Source of the DNA: an uncultured Collinsella sp.
GTDB taxonomy: Bacteria > Actinomycetota > Coriobacteriia > Coriobacteriales > Coriobacteriaceae
DNA length: 64,000 bases
Assembly: GCA_937982065.1 (NCBI GenBank)
Contig: CALJMO010000021.1
Span: 3,274-67,273, forward strand
Reading direction: 5' to 3'
The first letter of the stretch is position 1. Every line of letters begins with the position of its first letter. Of the stretch, positions 16,142 to 24,699 are shown one piece after another. The notes under the pieces are model-generated. The model worked only from the letters and a program-made list of their open reading frames with translations. It had not been told where the DNA came from and searched no databases. The position numbers and the translations under genes are program-made.

Positions 16142-17527
16142 ATGACGGATCAGGAAACGCCCGAGCGCGCGCACGTGACGGCCGACGATATCGAGGCCGC
16201 CAACGACCTTATCGACTTTATCGAGGCGTGCCCCAGCATGTTCCATACGGCGGCGACCATTATGGCCGAGCTCGACGAGGCGGGCTTTACCTACCTGCCC
16301 GAGAACGCGGCGTGGGACATCGAGCCGGGCGGGCGTTATTACACGCAGCGCAATACCTCGAGCGTTATTGCCTTTAAGGTGGGCGAGGACCTGACCGCGA
16401 CGTGGGGCGAGGACGGCGTTGCCGGTGACTATCATTTTCAGCTCACGGCGTCGCACAGCGACTCGCCGACGTTTAAGGTTAAGGCCGTGCCCGAGCTCGA
16501 CGGCGCGGGCGAGACGCTGCGCCTGAACACCGAGGCCTACGGCGGCATGATCGACTACACCTGGTTCGACCGTCCGCTGGCACTCGCGGGCCGCGTGCTG
16601 GTACGCGAGGGCGACCGTATTGAGAGCCGCCTGCTTGCCACCGAGCGCGAGGTCGCTATTATCCCGAGCCTTGCCATCCACATGAACCGCGGCGTTAACG
16701 AGGGCTTTGCGCCTAATCGTGCTGTCGACCTGTGCCCGCTCATCAGCGCCGGTGACCTTAAGCAGGGCGACTTTGATGCTCTGATCGCCGACGAGCTGGA
16801 TGTTGAGCCCGAGCAAATTCTGGGCCGCGATCTGTTCCTGGTCAACCGCCAGGATGCGCGCATTTGGGGCTGGGCCGACGAGTTTATCTCGACGCCCAAG
16901 CTCGACGACCTGGCCTGCGCCTACACCTCGCTGCAGGCATTTTTGGGTGCTGAGAACGCGCACGATGTTTCGGTCTTTTGCTGCTTTGATAACGAGGAGG
17001 TTGGCTCCGAGACCAAGCAGGGCGCCATGTCGACGTTCTTGGCCGACGCGCTGCGCCGCATTAACGGATCGCTGGGCTTTGACGACGAATCGTACCACCG
17101 CGCACTTGCCGCCTCGATGCTCGTGAGCTGCGACAACGCACATGCCGTGCATCCCAATCATGCCGAGAAGTGTGACGCCCGCAACCAGGTGGTGCTCAAC
17201 GGTGGCATCGTCATCAAGGAAGCAGCCAACCAGCACTATTGCACCGATGCCTTTAGCCGCGCGGTGTTCCAAGCCATCTGTGATGATGCCGACGTGCCCA
17301 CGCAGGCCTTCGCCAACAAGAGCGATATGGCCGGCGGTTCCACCCTCGGCAACCTGTCTAATATGCAGGCGAGCATGCATGCCGTGGACGTGGGCCTGCC
17401 GCAGCTGGCCATGCACTCAAGCTACGAGACCGGCGGCGTGCGCGACGTGATGTACGCCATCCGCGCCCTCACCGCCTTCTACGAGCGCGACCTAACCATC
17501 AACGGAGCCGAAAGCGTGGAGCTGTAA
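16142..17527 (+). CDS. M18 family aminopeptidase
   Basis: This 461-residue zinc aminopeptidase removes N-terminal residues from peptides in the cytoplasm. Metal-site motifs are in order: TASHSDSPTFKVK (first His/Asp), CFDNEEVGSETKQGA (catalytic Glu pair), a Asp/His-rich HAVHPNHAEK segment, and GGSTLGNLSNMQASMHAVDVG. The last is typical of aspartyl-aminopeptidase-like M18 enzymes. The frame is open from 16031, but ATG 16142 follows AAAGGGGAGAG and begins the recognisable protein. It is divergent from the C-N hydrolase and followed at zero spacing by a tiny ORF. Confidence 0.9.
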   Translation: MTDQETPERAHVTADDIEAANDLIDFIEACPSMFHTAATIMAELDEAGFTYLPENAAWDIEPGGRYYTQRNTSSVIAFKVGEDLTATWGEDGVAGDYHFQLTASHSDSPTFKVKAVPELDGAGETLRLNTEAYGGMIDYTWFDRPLALAGRVLVREGDRIESRLLATEREVAIIPSLAIHMNRGVNEGFAPNRAVDLCPLISAGDLKQGDFDALIADELDVEPEQILGRDLFLVNRQDARIWGWADEFISTPKLDDLACAYTSLQAFLGAENAHDVSVFCCFDNEEVGSETKQGAMSTFLADALRRINGSLGFDDESYHRALAASMLVSCDNAHAVHPNHAEKCDARNQVVLNGGIVIKEAANQHYCTDAFSRAVFQAICDDADVPTQAFANKSDMAGGSTLGNLSNMQASMHAVDVGLPQLAMHSSYETGGVRDVMYAIRALTAFYERDLTINGAESVEL

Positions 17528-17710
17528 ATGCGAGCCGAAGAAATGAAGGCCGAGCGTGGGGCTCAGCTTATTGATCGGGGTTTACAGCTGCTCGTCGCCG
17601 CTTGCCATGAGTCAGGGGTCGACGTTTCCAAGGCGCGACCAACGAGTGCTGAAGAACTCAAGCGTAACGCCTATTCGGACCGCTATGACGAGGAGACGGA
17701 CTGGCTCTAA
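17528..17710 (+). CDS. Small soluble protein of unknown function
   Basis: It is a 60-codon ORF whose ATG directly follows the aminopeptidase stop, with GGAG six bases upstream inside the end of that gene, so translation would be coupled. The product is charged, begins MRAEEMKAERGAQLID and ends SDRYDEETDWL. It has no cysteine motif beyond a single Cys and no membrane helix. I do not recognise a family, and it may not be a real gene. Confidence 0.4.
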   Translation: MRAEEMKAERGAQLIDRGLQLLVAACHESGVDVSKARPTSAEELKRNAYSDRYDEETDWL

Positions 17711-17820
17711 TAAGCGAAGTGTCGAAAACGCTAGATGTATGTTTGATATCACTTTGGCGAGAGTGTCGCAGACAGAACTACCGGTATGGCGCAAGCCAAC
17801 CTGACCCCATTGCACCAAAC

Positions 17821-17867
17821 CTACCAAAAAGGGACAGGTTCATTTTGGCAGGCTTTATCTGGGAAAA
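17821..17867 (+). repeat. Dispersed AAAGGGAC repeat, copy 3
   Basis: It starts CTACCAAAAAGGGACAGG, continues TTCATTTTGGCAGGCTTTAT and ends CTGGGAAAATG. It lies in the gap between convergent genes. Just upstream is AACCTGACCCCATTGCACC, a phrase also seen in part at 9036 and, reversed, at 63897. Confidence 0.75.
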
Positions 17868-17960
17868 TGCCGCAATGCCAACAGCTGGACGGAATTGTTA
17901 AGACACCGCGGGTTGAGCAAACGTCAGCGAGCGACGTCCAGAACGAACAAGTTGGCATGA

Positions 17961-18001
17961 AAAAGGCGAGGCATTGACCTTCTGGTCATGCCTCGCCTTT
18001 T
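17961..18001. terminator. Bidirectional terminator
   Basis: AAAAGGCGAGGCA(T)TGACC at 17961-17979 pairs with GGTCATGCCTCGCCTTTT at about 17984-18001 around a short loop. A-rich and T-rich flanks on the two sides make it suitable for both strands. It separates the plus-strand aminopeptidase unit from the minus-strand dehydrogenase. Confidence 0.75.
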
Positions 18002-18044
18002 GAATGACAAATTGTCGCTCTGGGCGGCGCGCAGCGTCGACCGG

Positions 18045-18068
18045 TCCGCCGTTCGTTAGAACGGCGGA
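18045..18068 (-). terminator. Hairpin after the hydroxyacid dehydrogenase
   Basis: TCCGCCGTTC-GTTA-GAACGGCGGA is a perfect 10-bp stem four bases beyond the minus-strand stop at 18072. It lacks a T tract and probably acts together with the stronger terminator at 17961. Confidence 0.5.
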
Positions 18069-18071
18069 ACC

Positions 18072-19007
18072 CTAATGTTCGATCCAGCAGCGCAGGGTCT
18101 CGCCGGCTTGCAGGTGACGCAGATTCTCTGCGGCAATGTCGACCACATTGTTGAGCGTGGCTGCCAGGTGAAACCAACCGGAGATATGCGGCGTGATGAG
18201 CATGTTGGGCGCGTCCCACAGCGGGCTTGTCGCGGGCAGGGGCTCGGGGTCGGTGACGTCGACCGCGGCGCCGGCGAGATGTCCCGACTCCAGAGCGGCA
18301 ACCAAATCGTCAGCAACCACGAGGTCGCCGCGGCCGCCGTTGGCAAAGAAGGCGCCCGGTTTCATCGTGGCGAAGAACTCGGCGTTCGCCAGACCGCGGG
18401 TCTCGGGTGTGCTGGGCATAAAGGATGCGACGACGTCTGCCTCCGCCAAGCGCTCAGACAGGGCATCCATGCCGTCCATATCCTCAAACACAATGGGATA
18501 GACGAGCGGATGGCGCTTGATGCCGCGGACGTGCGCACCCATGTTGCGGCAGAGCGTGGCGAAGTGGCCACCGATATCGCCCGCGCCCAGCACCAGCACA
18601 TTGGCGTTTTTGAGCGAGGTGACCGGCCCCAAATCCTCCCAGCGATGCTCGCGCTGCAAGTTGTGATAGCCGGGCAGGCGCTTCATCATGGAAAGGACCA
18701 TGGCAAACATGTGCTCGCTTACGGCCTGGCCGTAGGCGCCCACCGAGCAAGACAATTTGGCGTCGGCCGGCACGGTGCCGGCGGCCAAGTAATCGTCATA
18801 GCCAGCGGTCTGCAATTGCAACAGCTGGAGATGTTCGCATGCCGTGAGCATGTCAGGGTCGATGTTGCCCAAGATCACGTCAGCATCGGCGACCTGCTCG
18901 CGCGTGGCGGCGTCGGCGCTCGTGTAGATAAAGTCCTCGCCCGGAGCGCTCGACTCAAGAATTGCACGATGACGGTCGTTGACGGGCGGCAAAACCAGGA
19001 TGTTCAC
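18072..19007 (-). CDS. D-isomer-specific 2-hydroxyacid dehydrogenase
   Basis: This 311-residue NAD(P)-dependent dehydrogenase interconverts a 2-hydroxy acid and a 2-oxo acid. The Rossmann motif VLVLGAGDIGGHFA is at about 137-150, and the catalytic triad is R226 (NGGRGDLV), E255 (DVTDPEPLP) and H274 (ITPHISGW). The substrate is not clear; the short N-terminal substrate domain and ATSPLWDAPN segment resemble uncharacterised glyoxylate/hydroxypyruvate-type members. ATG 19007 follows AGAGGACTG. It stands alone between convergent and tandem minus-strand genes. Confidence 0.88.
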   Translation of the reverse strand: MNILVLPPVNDRHRAILESSAPGEDFIYTSADAATREQVADADVILGNIDPDMLTACEHLQLLQLQTAGYDDYLAAGTVPADAKLSCSVGAYGQAVSEHMFAMVLSMMKRLPGYHNLQREHRWEDLGPVTSLKNANVLVLGAGDIGGHFATLCRNMGAHVRGIKRHPLVYPIVFEDMDGMDALSERLAEADVVASFMPSTPETRGLANAEFFATMKPGAFFANGGRGDLVVADDLVAALESGHLAGAAVDVTDPEPLPATSPLWDAPNMLITPHISGWFHLAATLNNVVDIAAENLRHLQAGETLRCWIEH

Positions 19008-19028
19008 AAGCAGTCCTCTCCGCTCGAC

Positions 19029-19074
19029 CTACCAAAAGGGGCAGGTTTATTTTGGCAGGTTTTATCAGGCAAAA
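19029..19074 (+). repeat. Dispersed AAAGGGAC repeat, copy 4
   Basis: It starts CTACCAAAAGGGGCAGG, continues TTTATTTTGGCAGGTTTTAT and ends CAGGCAAAACG. As with the copy at 12661, a large hairpin follows within a few bases. Confidence 0.75.
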
Positions 19075-19082
19075 CGCTATAA

Positions 19083-19128
19083 AACGCCGGGCTTTGCGAT
19101 GGTTAACATATCCATCGCGAAGCCCGGC
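19083..19128 (-). terminator. Hairpin after the methionine aminopeptidase gene
   Basis: CGCCGGGCTTTGCGATGG pairs with CCATCGCGAAGCCCGGCG (one mismatch) around a short AT-rich loop. It lies about 11 bases beyond the minus-strand map stop, next to repeat copy 4. Confidence 0.6.
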
Positions 19129-19138
19129 GCATCCACGG

Positions 19139-20026
19139 CTACCAGCTCAGCAGCTCGTAGCCGTCCTCGGTCACCACGAGCTGTACCTCGCACTGGGCCG
19201 AATCGCTACCGTCCTTGGTGCGCACACACCAGCCGTCGCCCTTGCTGATCTTGATGTCGGGCGCTCCGGCATTGACCATGGGCTCGATGGTAAAGACCAT
19301 GCCCGGAGCCATGATGGTGTCCACATCGGGCGCCTCGGTGGTAAAGCCCACAAACGGGTCCTCGTGGAACTCCTTACCGATGCCGTGTCCGCCGTACTCG
19401 CGCACCACGCTAAAGCCGGCGTCCTCGACCGTCTTTTGCACGGCCTCGGCCATAACGGACAGTGGTAGCCATGGCTTGACGGCCGCCAGGCCCGCCTCCA
19501 CGCTGGCACGGGTGACTTCGACCAGGCGCTGGCGCTCGGCCGAGACCTCGCCGATGCAGAACATACGGCTCGAATCACTAAAGTAACCGTCCAGGATCGT
19601 GGAGCAGTCCACGTTGATGATGTCGCCCTCGTGCAGCACGTCCGTGTCGCAAGGAATGCCGTGGCAGACCACATCATTGATCGATGTGCACACGCTTTTG
19701 GGGTAGCCCTCGTAGTTGAGGTCGGCCGGCGTGCCGCCGTGCTCGACGGTGTAGTCGTAGATCATCTGGTCGATCTGGTTGGTGGTCATGCCCGCGGCGA
19801 TGTGTTCGCCTACGTAATCGAGCACGCCCACGTTGATAGCGGCCGAGCGTTTGATGCCTTCGATATCGGTGGGCGTCTTGTAGAGCGTGCGGGGCAGAAC
19901 CTCCCAGCCCTCTTCCCACAAGCGCTCGAGGCGCTCATCAAAGGCGCTATGGCATTTCTTATATTTTTTGCCGCTGCCGCACCAGCAGGCGTCGTTGCGG
20001 CCGGGCACGGGTCCATTGTCAAACAT
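19139..20026 (-). CDS. map: Methionine aminopeptidase with N-terminal SEC-C zinc motif
   Basis: It removes initiator methionine from nascent proteins. The 295-residue protein opens with a SEC-C motif (GRNDACWCGSGKKYKKCH, about 9-26), which probably binds zinc and the ribosome or SecA. The type I catalytic domain follows, with metal ligands in NVDCSTILDGYFSDSSRMF (two Asp, 11 apart), GHGIGKEFHEDPFVGF, FTIEPMVNAG and SAQCEVQLVVTEDG. ATG 20026 is preceded by GAAAGGAAG. It lies between palindrome copies and an unrelated radical SAM gene. Confidence 0.94.
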   Translation of the reverse strand: MFDNGPVPGRNDACWCGSGKKYKKCHSAFDERLERLWEEGWEVLPRTLYKTPTDIEGIKRSAAINVGVLDYVGEHIAAGMTTNQIDQMIYDYTVEHGGTPADLNYEGYPKSVCTSINDVVCHGIPCDTDVLHEGDIINVDCSTILDGYFSDSSRMFCIGEVSAERQRLVEVTRASVEAGLAAVKPWLPLSVMAEAVQKTVEDAGFSVVREYGGHGIGKEFHEDPFVGFTTEAPDVDTIMAPGMVFTIEPMVNAGAPDIKISKGDGWCVRTKDGSDSAQCEVQLVVTEDGYELLSW

Positions 20027-20078
20027 GGCTAACTTCCTTTCATTCGCAGCTAGTATAGCCCACTCACGCGTCCATAAG

Positions 20079-20145
20079 AGTTGCGGTGATATAGTTCCTG
20101 TTTAAGCTGTTTAACAGCATAAACAGGAACTATATCACCGCAACT
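20079..20145. repeat. AGTTGCGGTG palindrome, copy 2
   Basis: Perfect 26-bp arms lie at 20079-20104 and 20120-20145 (AGTTGCGGTGATATAGTTCC at the left), and GCTGT-TTA-ACAGC forms the tip. The first 21 bases of the arm match the palindrome at 13428 except for two positions. Confidence 0.85.
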
Positions 20146-20186
20146 GATGGGGCGGGATGGCTGACACTAGCTGCTGCGTGGTTTTG

Positions 20187-20963
20187 CTAGTAGCTCACTT
20201 GGCAGGGAATGCCGAGGGCGCGCACGCGTGCGGCAATCTTGTCGAGCACCTCAGGCGCTGCTTTGGCAAGGCCGGCGACCGGCGTCTCGCGCGCCACCGT
20301 GTAGATGGTCGCTTCTTGTGGGCGAATGCGCTCAAGTGCCGCGAGCCAGGGGGCAACGTACTCCTCGCCGGTGTTGTCGATGAGCTTGCCCTGATACTCG
20401 CCGGTCAAAAAGATCGTCTGGATAATAACGTGACCGTCAAAGCTTGCGAACGTCTCGATCTGGTGCTCGACGTCGTAGGGGCCAACAGGCTGGTCGAGCA
20501 GCTGGATAAACGCCGGGTCGACGGTATCGAGCTTAAGAATGTTGTCGTCGACCATCATGAGCGCGTCGTGCACCTCGGGGCGATCGGCGCGCGTACCGTT
20601 GGAGAGCACGGCGATCTTGGTGTTTGGGGCCAGCTGGTCGCGCAGCGCGACGGCACCGGCGATGGCCTGTGGAAACTCCGGCGCGGCGGTGGGCTCGCCG
20701 TTGCCTGCGAAGGTGATCACATCGGGGAGCTCGCCCTCGGCTGCCATCTCGCGCAGCTTTGCCTCGAGCGCGTCGAGTACCACGGCAGCCGTGTTGTACG
20801 GCTCATGGCAGGGGCGCTCGGCGTTGAGGCCGTTTTCGCAGTAAATGCAGTCGAACGTGCAGATTTTGCCGCTGGCCGGCATCATGTTGACGCCGAGCGA
20901 AAGGCCAAGGCGACGGCTGCGAACGGGCCCAAAGATGGGGCTGGCATTTAAAAACGTAGACAT
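20187..20963 (-). CDS. Radical SAM protein
   Basis: The 258-residue enzyme carries the iron-sulfur motif CTFDCIYC (C35, C39, C42 from the chosen start), then a glycine-rich FAGNGEPTAAPEF segment that binds SAM and a VLSNGTRADRP strand. It has no SPASM extension. It resembles the small wyosine/MoaA-like radical SAM proteins that are widespread in anaerobes; the reaction is unknown. The frame is open to 21014, but ATG 20963 has AAGGAG nine bases upstream, while ATG 20969 is too close to it. Confidence 0.82.
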   Translation of the reverse strand: MSTFLNASPIFGPVRSRRLGLSLGVNMMPASGKICTFDCIYCENGLNAERPCHEPYNTAAVVLDALEAKLREMAAEGELPDVITFAGNGEPTAAPEFPQAIAGAVALRDQLAPNTKIAVLSNGTRADRPEVHDALMMVDDNILKLDTVDPAFIQLLDQPVGPYDVEHQIETFASFDGHVIIQTIFLTGEYQGKLIDNTGEEYVAPWLAALERIRPQEATIYTVARETPVAGLAKAAPEVLDKIAARVRALGIPCQVSY

Positions 20964-21198
20964 AGGCATATGCTCCTTGGGACAGTTGAGCTTAAGCATA
21001 GCATCGGCCTCCATGTGGGTCGCGGGTTTGGGTGCTGTTGTTTAGGCAGAAACCTTGCAATCGGGTGAGTTTACAAAACCCCGTCATGAAAGAGTGCGAG
21101 TCGGGTACAGTAAACGCATTCATGTACACACAAAATGACGCCATCTGGCCAAGCCGCGCCCCGGCACGGCCTGGTGGCGTTGACGATGGGAATACAGT

Positions 21199-21996
21199 AT
21201 GGATTTTACGGTCGAGAATGCGGGCACCACGATTGCCTGCCGTGAGTATGCCAGCCTGGATGCATCGTCCGATACACCCGCCTTGGTGTGCGTGCACGGT
21301 GCGTGCGTCGACGGTGTCTTTTTTGACGGTATCGCCCGCGAGCTCGCCTGCGACAATCGCGTCATTGCCTACGACCGCCGCGGTTGCGGCGAGAGCGGCG
21401 ACGCTGCGGACGGACGCTACGACCTCGCCGCCCAGGCCGCCGACCTGCAGGCCGTTATCGAGCATATTGGCGCTCCGGCAAACGTGCTCGCGCACAGTGC
21501 CGGTACGTTGGTGACCCTGGAGCTTCTCCGTGCAAACCCCGCCATAATTTCGCGTGCGATCCTGCATGAACCTGCCGTGACAAACGAGGGTGCCGGTCTG
21601 GGCGCGGCCCCGGTTTTGCTCGAGATGATCGCCGCGGGAAAGGTCTCCAGGGCATTACGGGCCTTCCTGGGCGCCATCGGCGATTCGGACCCTGAGGCTC
21701 CCAAGACAACCGAGGCAGAAGCCAAGCATGCCTTGCGCAACGGCCGTAGTTTCATGGCAAACGAATACGGGATTACTATGACCTGCGTTCCCGATTGGGA
21801 TAGCGTTCGCGCGTCGAAAACGGTGGCCGCCGTGCTCTTGGGTGAACTCTCGATTGGCACGCCCCGCGAGGCGGGCACGAGGATGGCGGCTGAGCTTTTG
21901 GACTGTCCGCTCGTAACGGTTCCCGGCGCGCACAACGGCCTGCGCGATCGCCCGGCAGCGGCTGCCCGGGCTGTTCGTGGCATCCTGGGGCTCTAG
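21199..21996 (+). CDS. Alpha/beta hydrolase
   Basis: The 265-residue protein has the alpha/beta-hydrolase fold pattern: VCVHGACVDG (oxyanion His-Gly), IAYDRRGCGESG, the nucleophile elbow AHSAGTLV (S100) and a C-terminal VPGAHNGLRD holding the likely catalytic His. There is no signal peptide, so it acts in the cytoplasm. The substrate cannot be predicted; esterase or lactonase activity is typical. No clear ribosome site precedes ATG 21199. It stands alone between a minus-strand radical SAM gene and the signalling gene. Confidence 0.85.
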   Translation: MDFTVENAGTTIACREYASLDASSDTPALVCVHGACVDGVFFDGIARELACDNRVIAYDRRGCGESGDAADGRYDLAAQAADLQAVIEHIGAPANVLAHSAGTLVTLELLRANPAIISRAILHEPAVTNEGAGLGAAPVLLEMIAAGKVSRALRAFLGAIGDSDPEAPKTTEAEAKHALRNGRSFMANEYGITMTCVPDWDSVRASKTVAAVLLGELSIGTPREAGTRMAAELLDCPLVTVPGAHNGLRDRPAAAARAVRGILGL

Positions 21997-22207
21997 CAGC
22001 CGCAATAGCCAAAGCGGGCTTCACCAGCAGACGTTTCGGCCGTGTTAACAAATGTGTTCAAAACCTCACGTCTGCGGCTTCAATCGCGCCGTCTGCCAAC
22101 TCATAAAAATGTAACAGCATTCACGTGCTTACCTGCATCGGCAAGGTGTTACCCTTGTAGCATTTGGAACCCACCGCTACCATGCGAAGCTATCGAAAGG
22201 GCCCCAT

Positions 22208-24088
22208 ATGCTCAATAATCACGAGGTCAATCTAACCGACGAGGAGGCTGCCGCTGAGGTCGCCCGCGTCGCGAAGACCTACCCCGTGGTGCGTTTACTG
22301 TCGGCCGATCAGATTAAGAGCGAGCCTAACTGCCTGCTCGCCGGCGATCGCTGCCCTTGTCTGCGTCAGTCGAGTCTTGAGGCTTTGGCAGACTCCGATG
22401 AGGTGTCGGAGCAACTGCTCAACGATGGTGTTGAGTACCGCGCTCGCCTACGCCCTCTAAAGGTCGAGGGTGAGCCTCGTGTCTTGCTGATGGTGCGTCC
22501 GATCGATGAGCAAGAGGCTGCAGAAGAGGACCTCGTCTACACCGACGTGCTGACGAGTGTGCGCAATCGCCGGTATTACGAGGAAAAGCTCCGTAGCGCC
22601 CGCATGAATGCCGGCGTTGCGGTGATCGACCTTGATGATTTTAGGGTCTTCAACGATACGTGTGGCCGTCATGCCGGCGACCTTGCGCTCGGTGCTGTGG
22701 CGACAGCCATACGCAGCGGAATTCGTTCGACTGACGAGCTTGTACGCTATGGCTGCGACAAGTTTGTGGTCGTCATGCCCAATATTCCCTCCGATGACTT
22801 CACCCGTCGCCTGCATCAGGTGTCCGATGCCGTTCATGCCACGATTGTTCCGGGCCATGAGTACGTGAGCTTGACGGCATGTGTTGGTGGCGTTCGCATT
22901 CATGGCGAGACGGTCGATGAGGGAGTTGGCCGCGCTGTCCAGTTATTGAGCCGCGCTAAGGCAAAAGCCGGTACGGTCGTGACCGATGCCGATTCCATCG
23001 AAGCCTTCCAAAGCGAAAAGCCTTTGGTGCTTATTGTCGATGACTCCGAAATGAACCGAGCCATTCTCAACGAGATGCTCAAGGACGAGTATTGCATCCT
23101 CGAGGCCGACAACGGTCGTACGGCGCTCGACATGGTCGACCGCTATGGCGATGAGTTGTCGCTCGTGCTGCTGGATATTGTCATGCCGGGCATAAGCGGC
23201 TTTGAGGTGCTGGCCGATCTGTCGCGCCGATCGGGTATCGACAATCTGCCTTTCATCATGATTTCGAGCGAAGATTCCGACGATGCGGTGCTGCGCGCGT
23301 ACGAGCTGGGCGCCTCGGACTATATCAACCGCCCGTTTGACTCCCGTGTCGTGCGCCGCCGTGTAAGCAATACCATCCGCCTATACGCCAAACAGCGCCG
23401 CCTGACGAGCCTGCTGTCCCAACAGTACAACGAGCGTGTCAAGAACAGTTGCATGCTCATCGACATCATGGCCGGCGTCATGGAGCTTCGCAACGGCGAG
23501 AGCGGCAGGCACGTTACGAACATCGAGAAGCTGACCGAGCTGCTGCTTGACTGTCTGGTCCAGCGTAGCGACACGATCTCCCTCGACAATGAGGAACGCT
23601 CCACGATTGCCCTGGCTTCGGCGCTGCACGATATCGGCAAGATGTCGATTGACGATGCGATTCTCAACAAACCCGGGCGCCTTACGCCCGAGGAGTTCGA
23701 GATTATGAAGACGCATACCACGATGGGCGCCGACATGTTGCTTGAGCTGGGCCGCCATCACGTCGGCAATGCGCTTATGGAATATGCGTACCAGATCGCG
23801 CGTTGGCACCACGAGCGCTGGGACGGCAAGGGTTACCCCGATGGCCTTAAGGGCGACGAAATTCCCATTGCCGCACAGGTGGTTTCGGTGGCCGACGTGT
23901 ACGATGCGCTGACGAGCGTGCGCGTGTACAAGGACGCTATCCCGCACGAGGAAGCGATTAAGATGATTTTGGACGGTAAGTGCGGTACCTTTAACCCGCT
24001 GCTGCTCGATTGCCTGCTCGAGGTGCAAGACCAAATTGCCGAGACGTTGGCACGCCCCGCTGACGTCGTTGCGTTTCCCACGATTTAG
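22208..24088 (+). CDS. Signalling protein: degenerate GGDEF, receiver and HD-GYP domains
   Basis: The 626-residue cytoplasmic protein has, in order, a short PAS-like part (to about 105), a GGDEF domain (110-262), a receiver domain (about 272-390, phosphoacceptor D323 in LVLLDIVMPG) and an HD-GYP phosphodiesterase domain (about 410-615, HDIGK at 474-478 and HHERWDGKGYPDG at 534-546). The GGDEF signature reads GCDKF, so cyclase activity is doubtful, while HD-GYP residues are intact. This suggests phosphorylation-controlled c-di-GMP breakdown or a sensory GGDEF. ATG 22208 follows CGAAAGGG. The next gene encodes an Hpt protein, a likely phosphate donor. Confidence 0.9.
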   Translation: MLNNHEVNLTDEEAAAEVARVAKTYPVVRLLSADQIKSEPNCLLAGDRCPCLRQSSLEALADSDEVSEQLLNDGVEYRARLRPLKVEGEPRVLLMVRPIDEQEAAEEDLVYTDVLTSVRNRRYYEEKLRSARMNAGVAVIDLDDFRVFNDTCGRHAGDLALGAVATAIRSGIRSTDELVRYGCDKFVVVMPNIPSDDFTRRLHQVSDAVHATIVPGHEYVSLTACVGGVRIHGETVDEGVGRAVQLLSRAKAKAGTVVTDADSIEAFQSEKPLVLIVDDSEMNRAILNEMLKDEYCILEADNGRTALDMVDRYGDELSLVLLDIVMPGISGFEVLADLSRRSGIDNLPFIMISSEDSDDAVLRAYELGASDYINRPFDSRVVRRRVSNTIRLYAKQRRLTSLLSQQYNERVKNSCMLIDIMAGVMELRNGESGRHVTNIEKLTELLLDCLVQRSDTISLDNEERSTIALASALHDIGKMSIDDAILNKPGRLTPEEFEIMKTHTTMGADMLLELGRHHVGNALMEYAYQIARWHHERWDGKGYPDGLKGDEIPIAAQVVSVADVYDALTSVRVYKDAIPHEEAIKMILDGKCGTFNPLLLDCLLEVQDQIAETLARPADVVAFPTI

Positions 24089-24112
24089 TTTGACCAAAGG
24101 AGTTTTTAATCC

Positions 24113-24469
24113 ATGATTTCCATGCGTGAGGCGTATGAGAAGATCGGCGCCAATTATGATGACGCGTGCGCTCGGCTGATGGGCGAGGAAATGCTCGCCC
24201 GCTTTGCCCTCAAGTTTTTGGATGACGAGAGCATGGACAAGCTAGAGGCCGCCATGGCGGCGGGAGACGCCGAAGGTGCGTTTATGGCAGCGCACACGCT
24301 CAAGGGCGTGAGCCAGAACCTGGGATTCGATAATCTGTACGAGCCGGCGGTTGTGGTGACTGAGGCACTGCGTGGTGCCGATGCCGTTGACGGCGCTCGC
24401 GAGGGAATGCATGCGTTGCAGCAGCAATATGCGGCTACGATGTCGGCCCTGCGCGAGGCGGCCGAATAA
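24113..24469 (+). CDS. Hpt (histidine phosphotransfer) protein
   Basis: The 118-residue all-helical protein has the phosphotransfer motif AAHTLKGVSQNLGF, whose histidine accepts phosphate. Hpt proteins relay phosphate between receiver domains. It starts 24 bases after the GGDEF-REC-HD-GYP gene with AAAGGAG upstream, so the two are surely co-transcribed, and it probably phosphorylates D323 of that protein. No hybrid kinase is visible in the window. Confidence 0.92.
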   Translation: MISMREAYEKIGANYDDACARLMGEEMLARFALKFLDDESMDKLEAAMAAGDAEGAFMAAHTLKGVSQNLGFDNLYEPAVVVTEALRGADAVDGAREGMHALQQQYAATMSALREAAE

Positions 24470-24493
24470 GAGCTTGCGAGCCTTGATGACTAT

Positions 24494-24557
24494 GAGAGTG
24501 GATAATCTCCCGTTTTAGGCCCGGTGGTGGCCTCGAAGTGGGAGATTATCCACTCTC
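24494..24557 (+). terminator. Palindrome after the Hpt gene
   Basis: Perfect 18-bp arms GAGAGTGGATAATCTCCC (24494-24511) and its complement (24540-24557) enclose GGCC-CGGTGGT-GGCC. It begins 25 bases after the Hpt stop. A third partial arm, ATCCACTCTC, follows at about 24575. It could be a terminator without T tract or a repeat. Confidence 0.55.
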
Positions 24558-24645
24558 GTTCGATACGTGTCCAAAAATCCACTCTCACCCCTTCTGATTA
24601 GTGAATGGGCTATGCGCACTGGCGGGGCTTTCCGCATGCAATCAA

Positions 24646-24679
24646 TATCGTTGTTCGATAAACTGTTCGAATAACGATA
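24646..24679 (+). promoter_or_regulatory. Operator-like inverted repeat before the DUF2975/XRE pair
   Basis: TATCGTTGTTCGA (24646-24658) faces TCGAATAACGATA (24667-24679), with 12 of 13 positions complementary. It is about 20 bases upstream of the DUF2975 start, where an autoregulating XRE protein would bind. The phrase TCGATAAAC inside it recurs in the promoter of the peptide gene at 25694. Confidence 0.5.
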
Positions 24680-24699
24680 GAGTCGATGAGGGTGAGTGT

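Noticed and set aside
17719..17977. Short open frames of about 60 codons after the aminopeptidase gene
   Set aside because: They run through the dispersed repeat and terminator and have no ribosome site.
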